Below are positions 1 to 6,991 of a DNA stretch of 9,755 bases, piece by piece. A program made the position numbers and the translations under genes. The stretch's first letter is position 1, and every line of letters starts with the position of its first letter. Below the pieces are notes generated by a model. It was not told where the DNA came from and did no database searches. It was given only the letters and a program-made list of their open reading frames with translations. Source of the DNA: DHVE2 group archaeon (GTDB lineage Archaea > Thermoplasmatota > Thermoplasmata > Thermoplasmatales > Aciduliprofundaceae). The stretch covers positions 1,414 through 11,168 of the forward strand of contig JALULR010000083.1 in NCBI GenBank assembly GCA_027056155.1, given 5' to 3'.

Positions 1-469
1 AATCAATGACCATATCATAGATGCTCAAATCGGAAAAATCAATACCGTAAAGCTCACCGTATCTCTTCTTCTCGCTATTTTCTCTAGCTAACATTTCTTC
101 AAGAACCTTTTCATATTCTCCGCCGTCTCTCTTCTGTATTCTCTTAGCACGAATTTCGGGAGTGGCATTGATATATATTTTAAGAGCAGGTATGCCTTTC
201 CTGTGAAGCATCCAACCACCCAACCGAGAATCTATAATAACATCGTCCATGGTGGCAGCAAGACGCACTATTTCATCATCAATGGCATAGTCCACCTCCG
301 GATTCTGCTCGGCATAATGGCTGAAAGTAATTAAGTCCATGCCCATCTCCTTTGCCTTCTTCCTGAAAACCTCGCCGCCTGAGATTAGGGAGTAATTCAA
401 CTTTCTAGCAAGGAGCTTTGCCACTGTTGTCTTACCGCTTCCCGGAGGGCCGCTAATCGTTACTCTCAT
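1..469 (-). CDS. cmk: Cytidylate kinase, archaeal Cmk type (3' end cut by the window)
   Basis: Phosphorylates CMP (and probably dCMP) with ATP to give CDP, in the cytosol. I translated this region by hand from the ATG at 469. It gives 156 residues with no stop before the window edge, beginning MRVTISGPPGSGKTTVAK. The Walker A P-loop GPPGSGKT is at residues 7-14, and a Walker B-like stretch DDVIIDSRLGGWM is near residues 75-87. The DSRL-x-GW motif is typical of archaeal cytidylate kinases and separates them from AdkA. An arginine-rich lid region (RAKRIQKRDGGEY) follows. The family is about 175-185 residues, so roughly the last 20-30 are missing. The start lies inside the DUF106 gene in another frame (17-base overlap). 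A GAGGAG at 480-485 lies 10 bases upstream as a plausible ribosome binding site. This is the last gene seen of the operon. Confidence 0.93.
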   Translation of the reverse strand, partial: MRVTISGPPGSGKTTVAKLLARKLNYSLISGGEVFRKKAKEMGMDLITFSHYAEQNPEVDYAIDDEIVRLAATMDDVIIDSRLGGWMLHRKGIPALKIYINATPEIRAKRIQKRDGGEYEKVLEEMLARENSEKKRYGELYGIDFSDLSIYDMVID

Positions 470-1181
470 CTTCAACGCTCTCCTCAATCTCCTGATGAGC
501 ATTAAGCTCCTCAAGTTTCTTAGTGAACTCAAAGTACTTGAATATGTACTGCACAACCCATGCTAAAGGCATGGTTATACCTGAGTATAGCCACAACCAC
601 CACGGAAATATAAACGAGGAGTTCATATCCACATTGAAAGCCCAAGGCACAGCCATGTACGTATAACTTGCAATGTATTGCATAAACGTCCAAAGCCAAG
701 TGAATATAGCAATCACTATTAGAAGAGTTATCATTGTAGCCTTCATCATCTGCGACTGAGTTTCCATGCTCTCGCTCATATACTCCATCTGCTTCTTTTT
801 GAGTTTTTCAATCTTGGATAGATCCTGCTTTTTAAGGGCTTCGCGATAAACTTGGTTGAATGCCTTCATCTTTGCTTGGCTCTTAGCCATCTTTATCCAA
901 TCTGTATAGTGATGCCGCGCCCATACATTGATTAAGGTAAGCACAACACCTGTGGAAAGGATTGTATAAAGAGGGTACTTCCCATTAAATGCAAACAACG
1001 GATTAAATATAAACCCTGCTGCTATACCAAGAGCAGTGCGTATTCCAGGTATGAACAGAATTATCATCAAAAGAAAGAACACCATAAAATATAGGCTAGT
1101 CATAGACGATTTCTGACCCATAGGCGAAGATTGTGTTACATTTTGCTCTACACCATCATTTCCATCATTGCCTTCACTCAT
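453..1181 (-). CDS. DUF106 family membrane protein, Oxa1/EMC3-like probable insertase
   Basis: 242-residue membrane protein of the archaeal DUF106 family. That family belongs to the Oxa1 superfamily with YidC, EMC3, TMCO1 and GET1, and its likely role is helping hydrophobic segments enter the membrane. The sequence shows a polar N-terminus (residues 1-27) and hydrophobic segments at about 28-46, 71-88, 149-168 and 193-215. A long charged helical stretch at about 97-146 (KMAKSQAKMKAFNQVYREALKKQD and onward) sits between the second and third segments. This cytosolic coiled-coil hairpin in the middle is the hallmark of the family. The acidic C-tail ends ESVEDESND. The ATG at 1181 overlaps the adkA stop as ATGA and has GGAGG seven bases upstream. 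Its place two genes after secY is usual in Euryarchaeota and fits a role in membrane protein biogenesis. The family call is secure; the insertase activity is inferred from homologs. Confidence 0.88.
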   Translation of the reverse strand: MSEGNDGNDGVEQNVTQSSPMGQKSSMTSLYFMVFFLLMIILFIPGIRTALGIAAGFIFNPLFAFNGKYPLYTILSTGVVLTLINVWARHHYTDWIKMAKSQAKMKAFNQVYREALKKQDLSKIEKLKKKQMEYMSESMETQSQMMKATMITLLIVIAIFTWLWTFMQYIASYTYMAVPWAFNVDMNSSFIFPWWLWLYSGITMPLAWVVQYIFKYFEFTKKLEELNAHQEIEESVEDESND

Positions 1182-1723
1182 TTAAATGCCTCCATGAATC
1201 GCTCCACCGCTTGCTCAAGCATACCATCTCGATTTGTAAGAATCATCACCGGTGCGCCTGTAAGAATAGAGCAGGCAAACGCAGCGTATTTATTTGCGTC
1301 TAAATGCTCTTTTATATCTCCCTGAGTTTCAAAATCGCGTTTTCGAGTATTATCAAGCCTTCTGCGGCGCATTATCTCATGCGGCACCGCCTCAACGACC
1401 ACTATCAAGTTTGGATTTATCTCTTTTAACACCCACTCTGGAAGCCCGGGAAAATAACCAGCAGGGGTTTTTATGGTAAGATGAGTGTCGACTATGACAT
1501 CATCCATCTCACCAATCTTCCTAGCTGCCTCTTTTTGAAGCTCTTTCTGAATTTCAATTGGTAGTTTTCGTATGCTATCTCTATCATTTGTTAAATTCCT
1601 AGATTTGGCAAGCTCTAGCATGAGTGTGCCATAATTCACTATGTCGTGATTTGTTCGGTTTGCAACTTCTCTCATTATGCTAGTTTTTCCAGCTCCTGGC
1701 ACACCTGCTACTATTACTCTCAT
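1178..1723 (-). CDS. adkA: Archaeal adenylate kinase (AdkA)
   Basis: Catalyses ATP + AMP to 2 ADP in the cytosol. From the ATG at 1723 the product is 181 residues, starting MRVIVAGVPGAGKTSIM, with the P-loop GVPGAGKT at residues 7-14. The segment DDVIVDTHLTIKTPAGYFPGLP near residues 74-95 is characteristic of the archaeal AdkA family and differs from bacterial Adk. RRRRLDNTRKRDFET further on is the arginine-rich lid. A GTG at 1732 would add three residues (MIG) and overlap the secY stop as GTGA. I prefer the ATG because it puts the P-loop at the distance from the N-terminus usual in the family. The ribosome binding signal is weak: GAGTGAT, which spans the secY stop, resembles GAGGTGAT with one base missing. 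Coupling to secY translation is therefore likely. The stop overlaps the DUF106 start. Confidence 0.94.
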   Translation of the reverse strand: MRVIVAGVPGAGKTSIMREVANRTNHDIVNYGTLMLELAKSRNLTNDRDSIRKLPIEIQKELQKEAARKIGEMDDVIVDTHLTIKTPAGYFPGLPEWVLKEINPNLIVVVEAVPHEIMRRRRLDNTRKRDFETQGDIKEHLDANKYAAFACSILTGAPVMILTNRDGMLEQAVERFMEAFK

Positions 1724-1728
1724 ACCTA

Positions 1729-3531
1729 TCACTCGAAGAACTGCCGTATCACCGGATGCATCTCCATCAACTGCTCGCGACCCATGGCTTCGTAGAACTG
1801 TATGAATATACCCACGGTAAGCAGCACTCCCGTACCTGATGTATTACCTACGGTACCTATTAAATCTGCAAATGCTGCAAGAGCACCGATGAGGAATCCA
1901 CTAAGTATTGTAACAGCAGGTATATACTTATTCAATATCTTTTCCAGTACCGCAGGACTTCTTCTGAATCCTGGAATCTGCATGCCGCTGGACTGTATCT
2001 GCTTTGCTATCGCCTTTGCATTCATGTTCGCAGTTTCAATCCAGAATTTGGCGAATAGTATGCTCATCCCCACCATGAAAGTAACGTATACAATGACGTG
2101 AATAACTAGTTCCCAGTAAGTCTGATACGTGAATACCTGATAATATCTCTGTGGATTCATCAACGGCAAGAGCCAATACGCGAGACCTCTAACTCTATTT
2201 AGATAGTAAGCTAATCCTCCTATAGGTGTAGTTGGCTGTATACCCCATTGTTGCGCCTGCTGAGGCGTTGGATACTCGCCAATCCACGGATTATGCCCTA
2301 ATATAGGAATCTTGCTCAAAGTAGGATTTGACCAAAATAGCATAGACCACATCGCCACGTTGGCAAGCAAAGCAGATGTTAAAATCACAGGTATATTAGA
2401 TGAGTACATCAATTTGATAGGATATCTACCTCTTGCGCCTCTAGCGCGCTCATGAGCCAAAGGCAACTCAATCTTTGTGCTCTCCGCATACGCCACAAGG
2501 AAGAATATCAATGTAGTACCTAATAGAGCGATAATAGGATTTGGTGGCGAAAATAGGATACGCTCGATACCTCCACCAAATAGCTGAGCTGCACTCATAT
2601 TCTGAAGCATATATATTGTCTTAGGAATGCAGCCACTGGGTGGGTTAGATAAGCTCATTGGTAAATTTTCATTTGTGGGTATCCAATTTATTGTGCCCGT
2701 AAATATTGCCTGAGAAACTCCCGCAGCAATGAATAGCGATATACCTGAGCCAATTCCCCACTTTGAAACCAACTCATCCATGAGGAAAACTATGTACGAG
2801 CCAAAGAACAATTGTATAACTATGATGAACTTTGCTAGAAAATCACCGTATCCGGGAGCAAATGCGTCAAGCCCACTTATAAATTGGTTTGAAGGCTGCA
2901 AATACCCATAAACTTGCGGTATAGCTTCCACAAATATCATAATTACAACCAGAAGCTTTTGAGTGCCCTGATAAATTGCCTTATCCTCCTCATCAGTGAG
3001 GTCAATATTAAATATTTTGGCACCTACAAATAACTGCATTATGATACTCGCAGTAACTATAGGTCCAATTCCAAGATGCATTAGTGAGCCTGAGGCTCCT
3101 GCCATGATGGCACGGAAAGATGCAAACAGGTCTACAACTTTTTGCTGGTCCACACCATAAATATATATATTTGTTAATCCAAAGTATAGCAAAAGTACGG
3201 ATATAGTCCACATTAATTTCTGTCTAAAGTGAACATGACCCTTTGGTTTCTTAATGATAGGGAGATAATTTATTACAGGCTCCAAGCCGTAAAGCTTGCT
3301 CTTATCTCCACCGTAAGACAGCATTAAATATCCAAGTGCAAAAAGAGGTACACTCCACAAAGAGAATATAAGAAAATCTAACCATCTACCCACAATAATG
3401 TTATTGATAAAATCCATGAATCCAAGTAATTTCCAATCTAAAATAGAGAAGTAAAGATACGCAAATACAAACCAAGAGATCACTATGGGGAGCGCTACTC
3501 CCTTTTTCCTAGGAATCTCCTCGTCAGGCAT
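1729..3531 (-). CDS. secY: Preprotein translocase subunit SecY, with N-terminal extension
   Basis: The channel subunit of the SecYE-beta translocon. It moves proteins across the cytoplasmic membrane or releases them into it, usually with a ribosome docked. The 600-residue product is long for an archaeal SecY (M. jannaschii is about 436). The conserved core starts near residue 81 (LYGLEPVINYLP). TM1 is at about 107-125, the plug and TM2 at about 140-170 (GASGSLMHLGIGPIVTASII), and TM3-TM5 at about 191-280. TM6 is at 333-350, TM7 at 380-400, TM8 at 473-493, and TM9-TM10 at 538-582. The cytosolic 6/7 loop carries basic residues (RARGARGRYPIKLMYSSN) typical of the ribosome-contacting loop. Upstream of the core are about 80 extra residues with two hydrophobic segments (about 12-30 and 50-72). 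The ATG at 3531 overlaps the uL15 stop by 8 bases and has GGTGGTGA 8 bases upstream. Confidence 0.97.
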   Translation of the reverse strand: MPDEEIPRKKGVALPIVISWFVFAYLYFSILDWKLLGFMDFINNIIVGRWLDFLIFSLWSVPLFALGYLMLSYGGDKSKLYGLEPVINYLPIIKKPKGHVHFRQKLMWTISVLLLYFGLTNIYIYGVDQQKVVDLFASFRAIMAGASGSLMHLGIGPIVTASIIMQLFVGAKIFNIDLTDEEDKAIYQGTQKLLVVIMIFVEAIPQVYGYLQPSNQFISGLDAFAPGYGDFLAKFIIVIQLFFGSYIVFLMDELVSKWGIGSGISLFIAAGVSQAIFTGTINWIPTNENLPMSLSNPPSGCIPKTIYMLQNMSAAQLFGGGIERILFSPPNPIIALLGTTLIFFLVAYAESTKIELPLAHERARGARGRYPIKLMYSSNIPVILTSALLANVAMWSMLFWSNPTLSKIPILGHNPWIGEYPTPQQAQQWGIQPTTPIGGLAYYLNRVRGLAYWLLPLMNPQRYYQVFTYQTYWELVIHVIVYVTFMVGMSILFAKFWIETANMNAKAIAKQIQSSGMQIPGFRRSPAVLEKILNKYIPAVTILSGFLIGALAAFADLIGTVGNTSGTGVLLTVGIFIQFYEAMGREQLMEMHPVIRQFFE

Positions 3532-3949
3532 TGATTACTTCACCACCTGCCTCCTGGATTTTCTCTACCGCAATCTTACTGGCATATTTAACCTTAACTA
3601 TCATCTTCTTGGTAGCCTTACCTCTCCCAAGAAGCTTATTAACGCCAAGTATGCTTAGGTCAACTTCATATTTGTCTCCATCAAATAACACTAGTTTCTT
3701 ATCTAACATATCATCTATACGCTCGTTTAACTCGCCCACATTGATTGCCTCTATGCTCTCTTTAGGATGATGCGATGTAAATCCATGATTACCCCACAGA
3801 TACTCTGGGTGCTTTATTGCATAGCTCCAGTGGTGCTTTCCTATGCCCGGCAATCCCTTGCCGCCTTTACGTCCCTTTCCACGTCTGCCCTTTCTTCCAT
3901 GACCATAGGTATTTGAGCCTCTCATTTTCCTTGACTTCCTATTTGCCAT
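3524..3949 (-). CDS. rpl15: Large-subunit ribosomal protein uL15
   Basis: Component of the 50S subunit that binds 23S rRNA with a long basic extension reaching into the rRNA core. The 141 residues match the archaeal length. The N-terminal third is strongly basic and glycine-rich (RGSNTYGHGRKGRRGKGRKGGKG, residues about 10-32), which is the rRNA-penetrating tail. GLPGIGKHHWSYAIKHPEYLWGNHGF follows, as in archaeal and eukaryotic uL15. The C-terminal globular part (LDKKLVLFDGDKYEVDLSILGVNKLLGRGK) is the conserved L15 fold with its GxGK-like turn. The ATG at 3949 follows the uL30 stop by two bases and has GGAGGTGA at 3956-3963. The last codons (AGGEVINA) contain the secY ribosome binding site. 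Confidence 0.97.
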   Translation of the reverse strand: MANRKSRKMRGSNTYGHGRKGRRGKGRKGGKGLPGIGKHHWSYAIKHPEYLWGNHGFTSHHPKESIEAINVGELNERIDDMLDKKLVLFDGDKYEVDLSILGVNKLLGRGKATKKMIVKVKYASKIAVEKIQEAGGEVINA

Positions 3950-3951
3950 TC

Positions 3952-4428
3952 TTACTCACCTCCGGGCCCTAGCATCTTTAGGATAAGTTCGTTAATTTTG
4001 TCACCTCTATATCCAAGAGCTCCGCCTTCCGTATAGTGTCTCTTTGTCTTTTCCCAGCCCTTTAAAGGAGGATGCAACCTAAATACCGGTTTTACATTGG
4101 GCACATCTTTATATACTGCCTTACCCGCGACCATCGCACTGGCAAACTCTGCAATGTTCTCATAGCCCATACGCTCTTTTATGTACTCGTCGGTAATTGG
4201 CACATCACCATATAGCCTTCCCCTTCTTGAAATTAACTTAGTTGCCACATCGGAATCTATCTCTCCCCAGGTTACATAATCCTTAACTTTCTGGAGCATG
4301 CCTTTATATGCGGGAGTCTCCGGTATGAGGACACAATGATTTATCCGTGTGAGATTTAGCATCTTTAACGTGTCCTCTATGTCCTTTCTAATGCCTGTGC
4401 GACCTCTAACTCTGATCACTGCTAACAT
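3952..4428 (-). CDS. rpl30: Large-subunit ribosomal protein uL30
   Basis: 50S subunit protein that binds 23S and 5S rRNA regions. The 158 residues are the long archaeal/eukaryotic form; bacterial L30 is about 60. The N-terminal ferredoxin-like L30 core is [45 protein letters not shown]. The archaeal C-terminal extension follows, ending in the conserved [19 protein letters not shown]. The ATG at 4428 lies 23 bases inside the uS5 gene in a different frame. The start is nevertheless firm because GGAGGTG at 4435-4441 lies six bases upstream. The C-terminal residues GPGGE spell out the uL15 ribosome binding site at DNA level. Confidence 0.97.
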   Translation of the reverse strand: MLAVIRVRGRTGIRKDIEDTLKMLNLTRINHCVLIPETPAYKGMLQKVKDYVTWGEIDSDVATKLISRRGRLYGDVPITDEYIKERMGYENIAEFASAMVAGKAVYKDVPNVKPVFRLHPPLKGWEKTKRHYTEGGALGYRGDKINELILKMLGPGGE

Positions 4429-5062
4429 TATCTACACCTCCTTTATAGATTGGCATAACTAACCGGGAATTTATACGCATAATTCTCGTTTGCCTAAGGG
4501 CATCAAAGGTAGCCATTGCATAATTTACAGTAGTCTTAGTGTGACCCTGTGTAAAGCCCCAAACATCTTTCACTCCTGCAAGCTTTAAGATTGTTTTAGC
4601 CACATCTCCCACCGCAAGACCAACACCCTTAGGTGCAGGCTTTAATGTCACACGTACGGAGCCACTGCTTCCCGTTACTTGAAACGGCACGGAATGAGGC
4701 ATACCACAACCGCATTCCCAAGAACCACAGCCTCTTTTTATTTCTATTATATTAAGCTTTGCATCTACTATAGCTTTACGTATAGCTGCACCCACTTCCT
4801 TAGCTTTGGCTGTACCTATACCTACAAAGCCATCACCATTGCCCACAGCAACCATCACAGAGAACTTTACTCTACGACCACTATCGGTCATTCTTTGAAC
4901 CATGCGAACATCGATAACCTCGTCCATGATATTATCAAGAAGCGCATCAACTACCTCCGGCTCTCTCAAAGGTAAATTGCTCTCGAGAGCTTGTGACATG
5001 GAGGCTATCTTTCCCTCTGCTACTAGCTTGCCCAGCCTTGTTTTAGGAACCCATTCTGCCAT
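4406..5062 (-). CDS. rps5: Small-subunit ribosomal protein uS5
   Basis: 30S subunit protein at the mRNA entry side, involved in decoding fidelity and helicase-like handling of mRNA. The 218-residue product ([17 protein letters not shown]) has the archaeal N-terminal extension. The double-stranded-RNA-binding-like S5 domain is at about residues 52-115 ([41 protein letters not shown]). [29 protein letters not shown] and the C-terminal domain with [30 protein letters not shown] follow. An ATG six bases upstream (5068) would add Met-Asn and overlap the uL18 stop. I chose the ATG at 5062 because GGAGG at 5070-5074 is only one base from the first ATG but seven from the second. The 3' end overlaps uL30 and contains its ribosome binding site. 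Confidence 0.96.
   Translation of the reverse strand: MAEWVPKTRLGKLVAEGKIASMSQALESNLPLREPEVVDALLDNIMDEVIDVRMVQRMTDSGRRVKFSVMVAVGNGDGFVGIGTAKAKEVGAAIRKAIVDAKLNIIEIKRGCGSWECGCGMPHSVPFQVTGSSGSVRVTLKPAPKGVGLAVGDVAKTILKLAGVKDVWGFTQGHTKTTVNYAMATFDALRQTRIMRINSRLVMPIYKGGVDNVSSDQS
4435..4441 (-). promoter_or_regulatory. Strong internal ribosome binding site for uL30
   Basis: GGAGGTG on the minus strand, preceded by AAA and six bases from the uL30 ATG at 4428. It lies wholly within the uS5 coding sequence, encoding part of KGGVDN. It supports the uL30 start despite the 23-base out-of-frame overlap. Confidence 0.8.
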
Positions 5063-5074
5063 ATTCATACCTCC
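5055..5074 (-). promoter_or_regulatory. uS5 translation start region, near copy of the uL18 one
   Basis: On the minus strand this reads GGAGG, then TATGAAT, then ATGGCAGA. A strong Shine-Dalgarno site is followed by the uL18 stop TGA embedded in a first ATG and then by the preferred ATG at 5062. Nineteen of 20 bases match the uL18 start region at 5555-5574, which lies exactly 500 bases away. The spacing decides the start: the first ATG is too close to GGAGG to be used well. Confidence 0.75.
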
Positions 5075-5562
5075 AGCTTGGATTTCACTTCATTAAACAT
5101 CTTTTCAACATCATCACCAATATGCTTTCCTACTATACGCTCATCTGAAGGATACATGTCCTCAGCATGCGGAATATCCATACCCGCATCAACCATGCCC
5201 TTCAAAGTTGCGAATAATTTTGTGCCTGCAATTGCTGGATGTCTGCCAATATCTAAAACTGCCTTGCCTATTTTCCACTTTATAGCGCGCTTTCCAGCTA
5301 AATAGCCCGCTAAGTAAGCAGCAGGAATACTCTTGTACGAACGATTCCAGCCATATTCTCTTAGCATATCTGATGTAACAGTAAGCAAAATTCTATCTCC
5401 ATCTTCATGATACTCTGCAACTTGAATTATTATCCTCTTGTTCGTTCTTCTTACAATTATCCTCGGCTTCTCTGATTTCAAAAGCGCTAGCCGTTTACGG
5501 TAATCGGTTTTGGATTCTCTGCGCCTGCGCATCTTCACCCGGTATATAGCGTTCTCTGCCAT
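5065..5562 (-). CDS. rpl18: Large-subunit ribosomal protein uL18
   Basis: 50S protein that binds 5S rRNA together with uL5 and anchors it in the central protuberance. The product is 165 residues from the ATG at 5562. It has a basic N-terminus ([41 protein letters not shown]) and then the L18 domain. The archaeal/eukaryotic signature is [43 protein letters not shown] in the C-terminal half. An upstream in-frame ATG at 5568 would add Met-Asn and overlap the eL19 stop, but it sits one base from GGAGG, so I prefer the second ATG. The last codons (KLEV then stop) contain GGAGG, the ribosome binding site for uS5. Confidence 0.96.
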   Translation of the reverse strand: MAENAIYRVKMRRRRESKTDYRKRLALLKSEKPRIIVRRTNKRIIIQVAEYHEDGDRILLTVTSDMLREYGWNRSYKSIPAAYLAGYLAGKRAIKWKIGKAVLDIGRHPAIAGTKLFATLKGMVDAGMDIPHAEDMYPSDERIVGKHIGDDVEKMFNEVKSKLEV

Positions 5563-5574
5563 ATTCATTCCTCC
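5555..5574 (-). promoter_or_regulatory. uL18 translation start region, near copy of the uS5 one
   Basis: On the minus strand this reads GGAGG, then AATGAAT, then ATGGCAGA. The eL19 stop TGA is embedded between the Shine-Dalgarno site and the preferred uL18 ATG at 5562. It differs from the uS5 start region at 5055-5074 by one base in 20. Both genes thus begin Met-Asn-Met-Ala-Glu if the first ATG is used, or Met-Ala-Glu from the second. Confidence 0.75.
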
Positions 5575-6020
5575 TTAATATATCCCTCTGCCTTCATATG
5601 CATTAGGAGATGATTTTTATTTTTAAAGGTGCCACCCTTGGCCAGCATGTAGAAGCGCCTATAAGTATGCCGATCAATGGCACCCGAATCTCTCAAATCT
5701 CTGAGGGTTCTCCGAATTGAGCGTATGTTCTTAACCCATCTAGTTTTGCGAGGATACCTCGCGTATTTTCTACCTTTTCGAGAGCCCGGACCACTACGGC
5801 GCCCTTTCTCTTTTTGAGCATGAATGTAATTAGCACGCGCGCGGGATACTCCTTTTTTCTGAACCTTTCGAATCAAACCTCTTTTTATTAGCATACGCAC
5901 ATCCTCGCGAGTTACTGCCTCTTTTATCTCATCTAACCCATTCGGGTCCAGCCACACGCGCTCTACACCGCACTTGAGAAGCTCTGCAGCAATTCTTCTC
6001 TGAAATCGCACGTCCATCAT
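5565..6020 (-). CDS. rpl19e: Large-subunit ribosomal protein eL19
   Basis: 50S protein found in archaea and eukaryotes but not bacteria, located near the peptide exit tunnel and making an intersubunit contact. It has 151 residues, the usual archaeal length. The N-terminal helical domain is RFQRRIAAELLKCGVERVWLDPNGLDEIKEAVTREDVRMLIKRGLI, and the basic linker is KKGVSRARANYIHAQKEKGRRSGPGSRKGRKYARYPRKTRW. The C-terminal helix contains IRRTLRDLRDSGAIDRHTYRRFYMLAKGG. All three parts match the family closely. Two ATGs stand in tandem (6020 and 6017). The first overlaps the eL32 stop as ATGA. The second would give MDV, nearer the usual family start. GGAGGTGAG upstream allows either, so the start is uncertain by one residue. 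Its last codons carry the uL18 ribosome binding site. Confidence 0.96.
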   Translation of the reverse strand: MMDVRFQRRIAAELLKCGVERVWLDPNGLDEIKEAVTREDVRMLIKRGLIRKVQKKGVSRARANYIHAQKEKGRRSGPGSRKGRKYARYPRKTRWVKNIRSIRRTLRDLRDSGAIDRHTYRRFYMLAKGGTFKNKNHLLMHMKAEGYIKEE

Positions 6021-6439
6021 TCCTCACCTCCCTCGGAGAGATGCGGATTTAGAACTCGTATTCCAAGTTCTTTGGCTCTTTTCTCAATTTCCAGTCTCTT
6101 TTTCATACCCACCTTGCTAGATATTCGTACTGCTTCGGTATCAGGATTAACCCGCTCTACCTCCGCGGGATTATGCACAAGTACCTCTTTGAATCCCGAT
6201 GGGTGAAGACCACGAACCTTTCTGGGCCCTCTATATCCAGAATCCACAACAGGTGGCCTATATCCTTTGTGATTACCCAGCTTAGAATGCTTTCCAGTGG
6301 GCTTGCGCCATGCATCACCTAATCTCTTGTATCTAAACCACTCTTGTCGCCTGAATTTTGGCCTTGAACGATTCATCTTGTTTCGCAAGCGAAGAAGCTT
6401 TTTTTCCTCATCAGTGAGTTTTGGCTTTGCTTTTACCAT
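6017..6439 (-). CDS. rpl32e: Large-subunit ribosomal protein eL32
   Basis: 50S protein of archaea and eukaryotes, absent from bacteria. The 140 residues include a short charged N-terminal extension (KAKPKLTDEEKKLLRLRNKMNRSRPK). The conserved eL32 core follows: FRRQEWFRYKRLGDAWRKPTGKHSKLGNHKGYRPPVVDSGYRGPRKVRGLHPSGFKEVLVHNPAEVE. The core ends with the helix KKRLEIEKRAKELGIRVLNP. The ATG at 6439 follows the uL6 stop by five bases, with GGGGTGA at 6445-6451 as ribosome binding site. The end (EGGEE then stop) contains GGAGGTGAG, the ribosome binding site for eL19, and the stop overlaps its start by four bases. Confidence 0.97.
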   Translation of the reverse strand: MVKAKPKLTDEEKKLLRLRNKMNRSRPKFRRQEWFRYKRLGDAWRKPTGKHSKLGNHKGYRPPVVDSGYRGPRKVRGLHPSGFKEVLVHNPAEVERVNPDTEAVRISSKVGMKKRLEIEKRAKELGIRVLNPHLSEGGEE

Positions 6440-6444
6440 TTAAG

Positions 6445-6981
6445 TCACCCCTTTTTTACAATATATATCCCATCTTGGAATACTCTAGGGTCTCTATCCT
6501 TAATACGCGTTGCTCGCTCTATATTTGCCGCAGTTTGCCCTGCATGCTCTTTATTTGCACTTTTAACTATAACCATATCGCCCTTTATCTCAACCTTGGC
6601 ATCACCATGTATCTTTGCATATCTAGGCGAGCGCTCTCCAAGGAAGTTCTCAATTACTACCCGGTCTCCTTTCACCGTAACTTTCATTGGAAAATGAGCA
6701 AAAAGTATTTTTAGATGGTATTCAAATCCTTCTGTGACGCCTTTGAGCATATTGTTGATATGGGCTTTCCATGTACCTGCTATCGCATAATCTTTCTTCT
6801 TTGGTAGCGCACAGTACACTATTATTTTATTTCCATCGACACTAAGGGAGACGCGGTCATGTATAAACTCCCTTTTTAGCTCTCCCTTGGGACCTTTTAC
6901 ATGGAGAATGTAATCTTTGTAACGCACACTCACACCATCTGGAACTTCGACCTCATGCTTAACTTCTGCTGCAACTGGCAC
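6445..6981 (-). CDS. rpl6: Large-subunit ribosomal protein uL6 (GTG start)
   Basis: 50S protein near the factor-binding site, next to the sarcin-ricin loop. The 178 residues contain the two repeated L6 domains. The first contains YILHVKGPKGELKREF (about residues 25-40) and the second covers about 95-178, ending GQTAANIERATRIKDRDPRVFQDGIYIVKKG as in archaeal uL6. The start codon is GTG at 6981, giving MPVAAEV, which matches the usual archaeal N-terminus. There is no ATG nearby that would fit. GAGGTGAT at 6986-6993 lies at a proper distance and includes the last bases of the uS8 gene. The intergenic gap to uS8 is 10 bases. Confidence 0.96.
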   Translation of the reverse strand: MPVAAEVKHEVEVPDGVSVRYKDYILHVKGPKGELKREFIHDRVSLSVDGNKIIVYCALPKKKDYAIAGTWKAHINNMLKGVTEGFEYHLKILFAHFPMKVTVKGDRVVIENFLGERSPRYAKIHGDAKVEIKGDMVIVKSANKEHAGQTAANIERATRIKDRDPRVFQDGIYIVKKG

Positions 6982-6991
6982 TTATATCACC

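Noticed and set aside
3157..3173. AT-rich stretch (TAAATATATATATTTG) as a possible TATA box
   Set aside because: It lies in the middle of secY, encoding NIYIYG just after TM1, and there is no gene start at a suitable distance on either strand.
6450..6458. Run of T on the plus strand as a possible terminator
   Set aside because: All genes are read from the other strand, where this is a run of A encoding the lysines at the end of uL6. No gene on the plus strand would use it.
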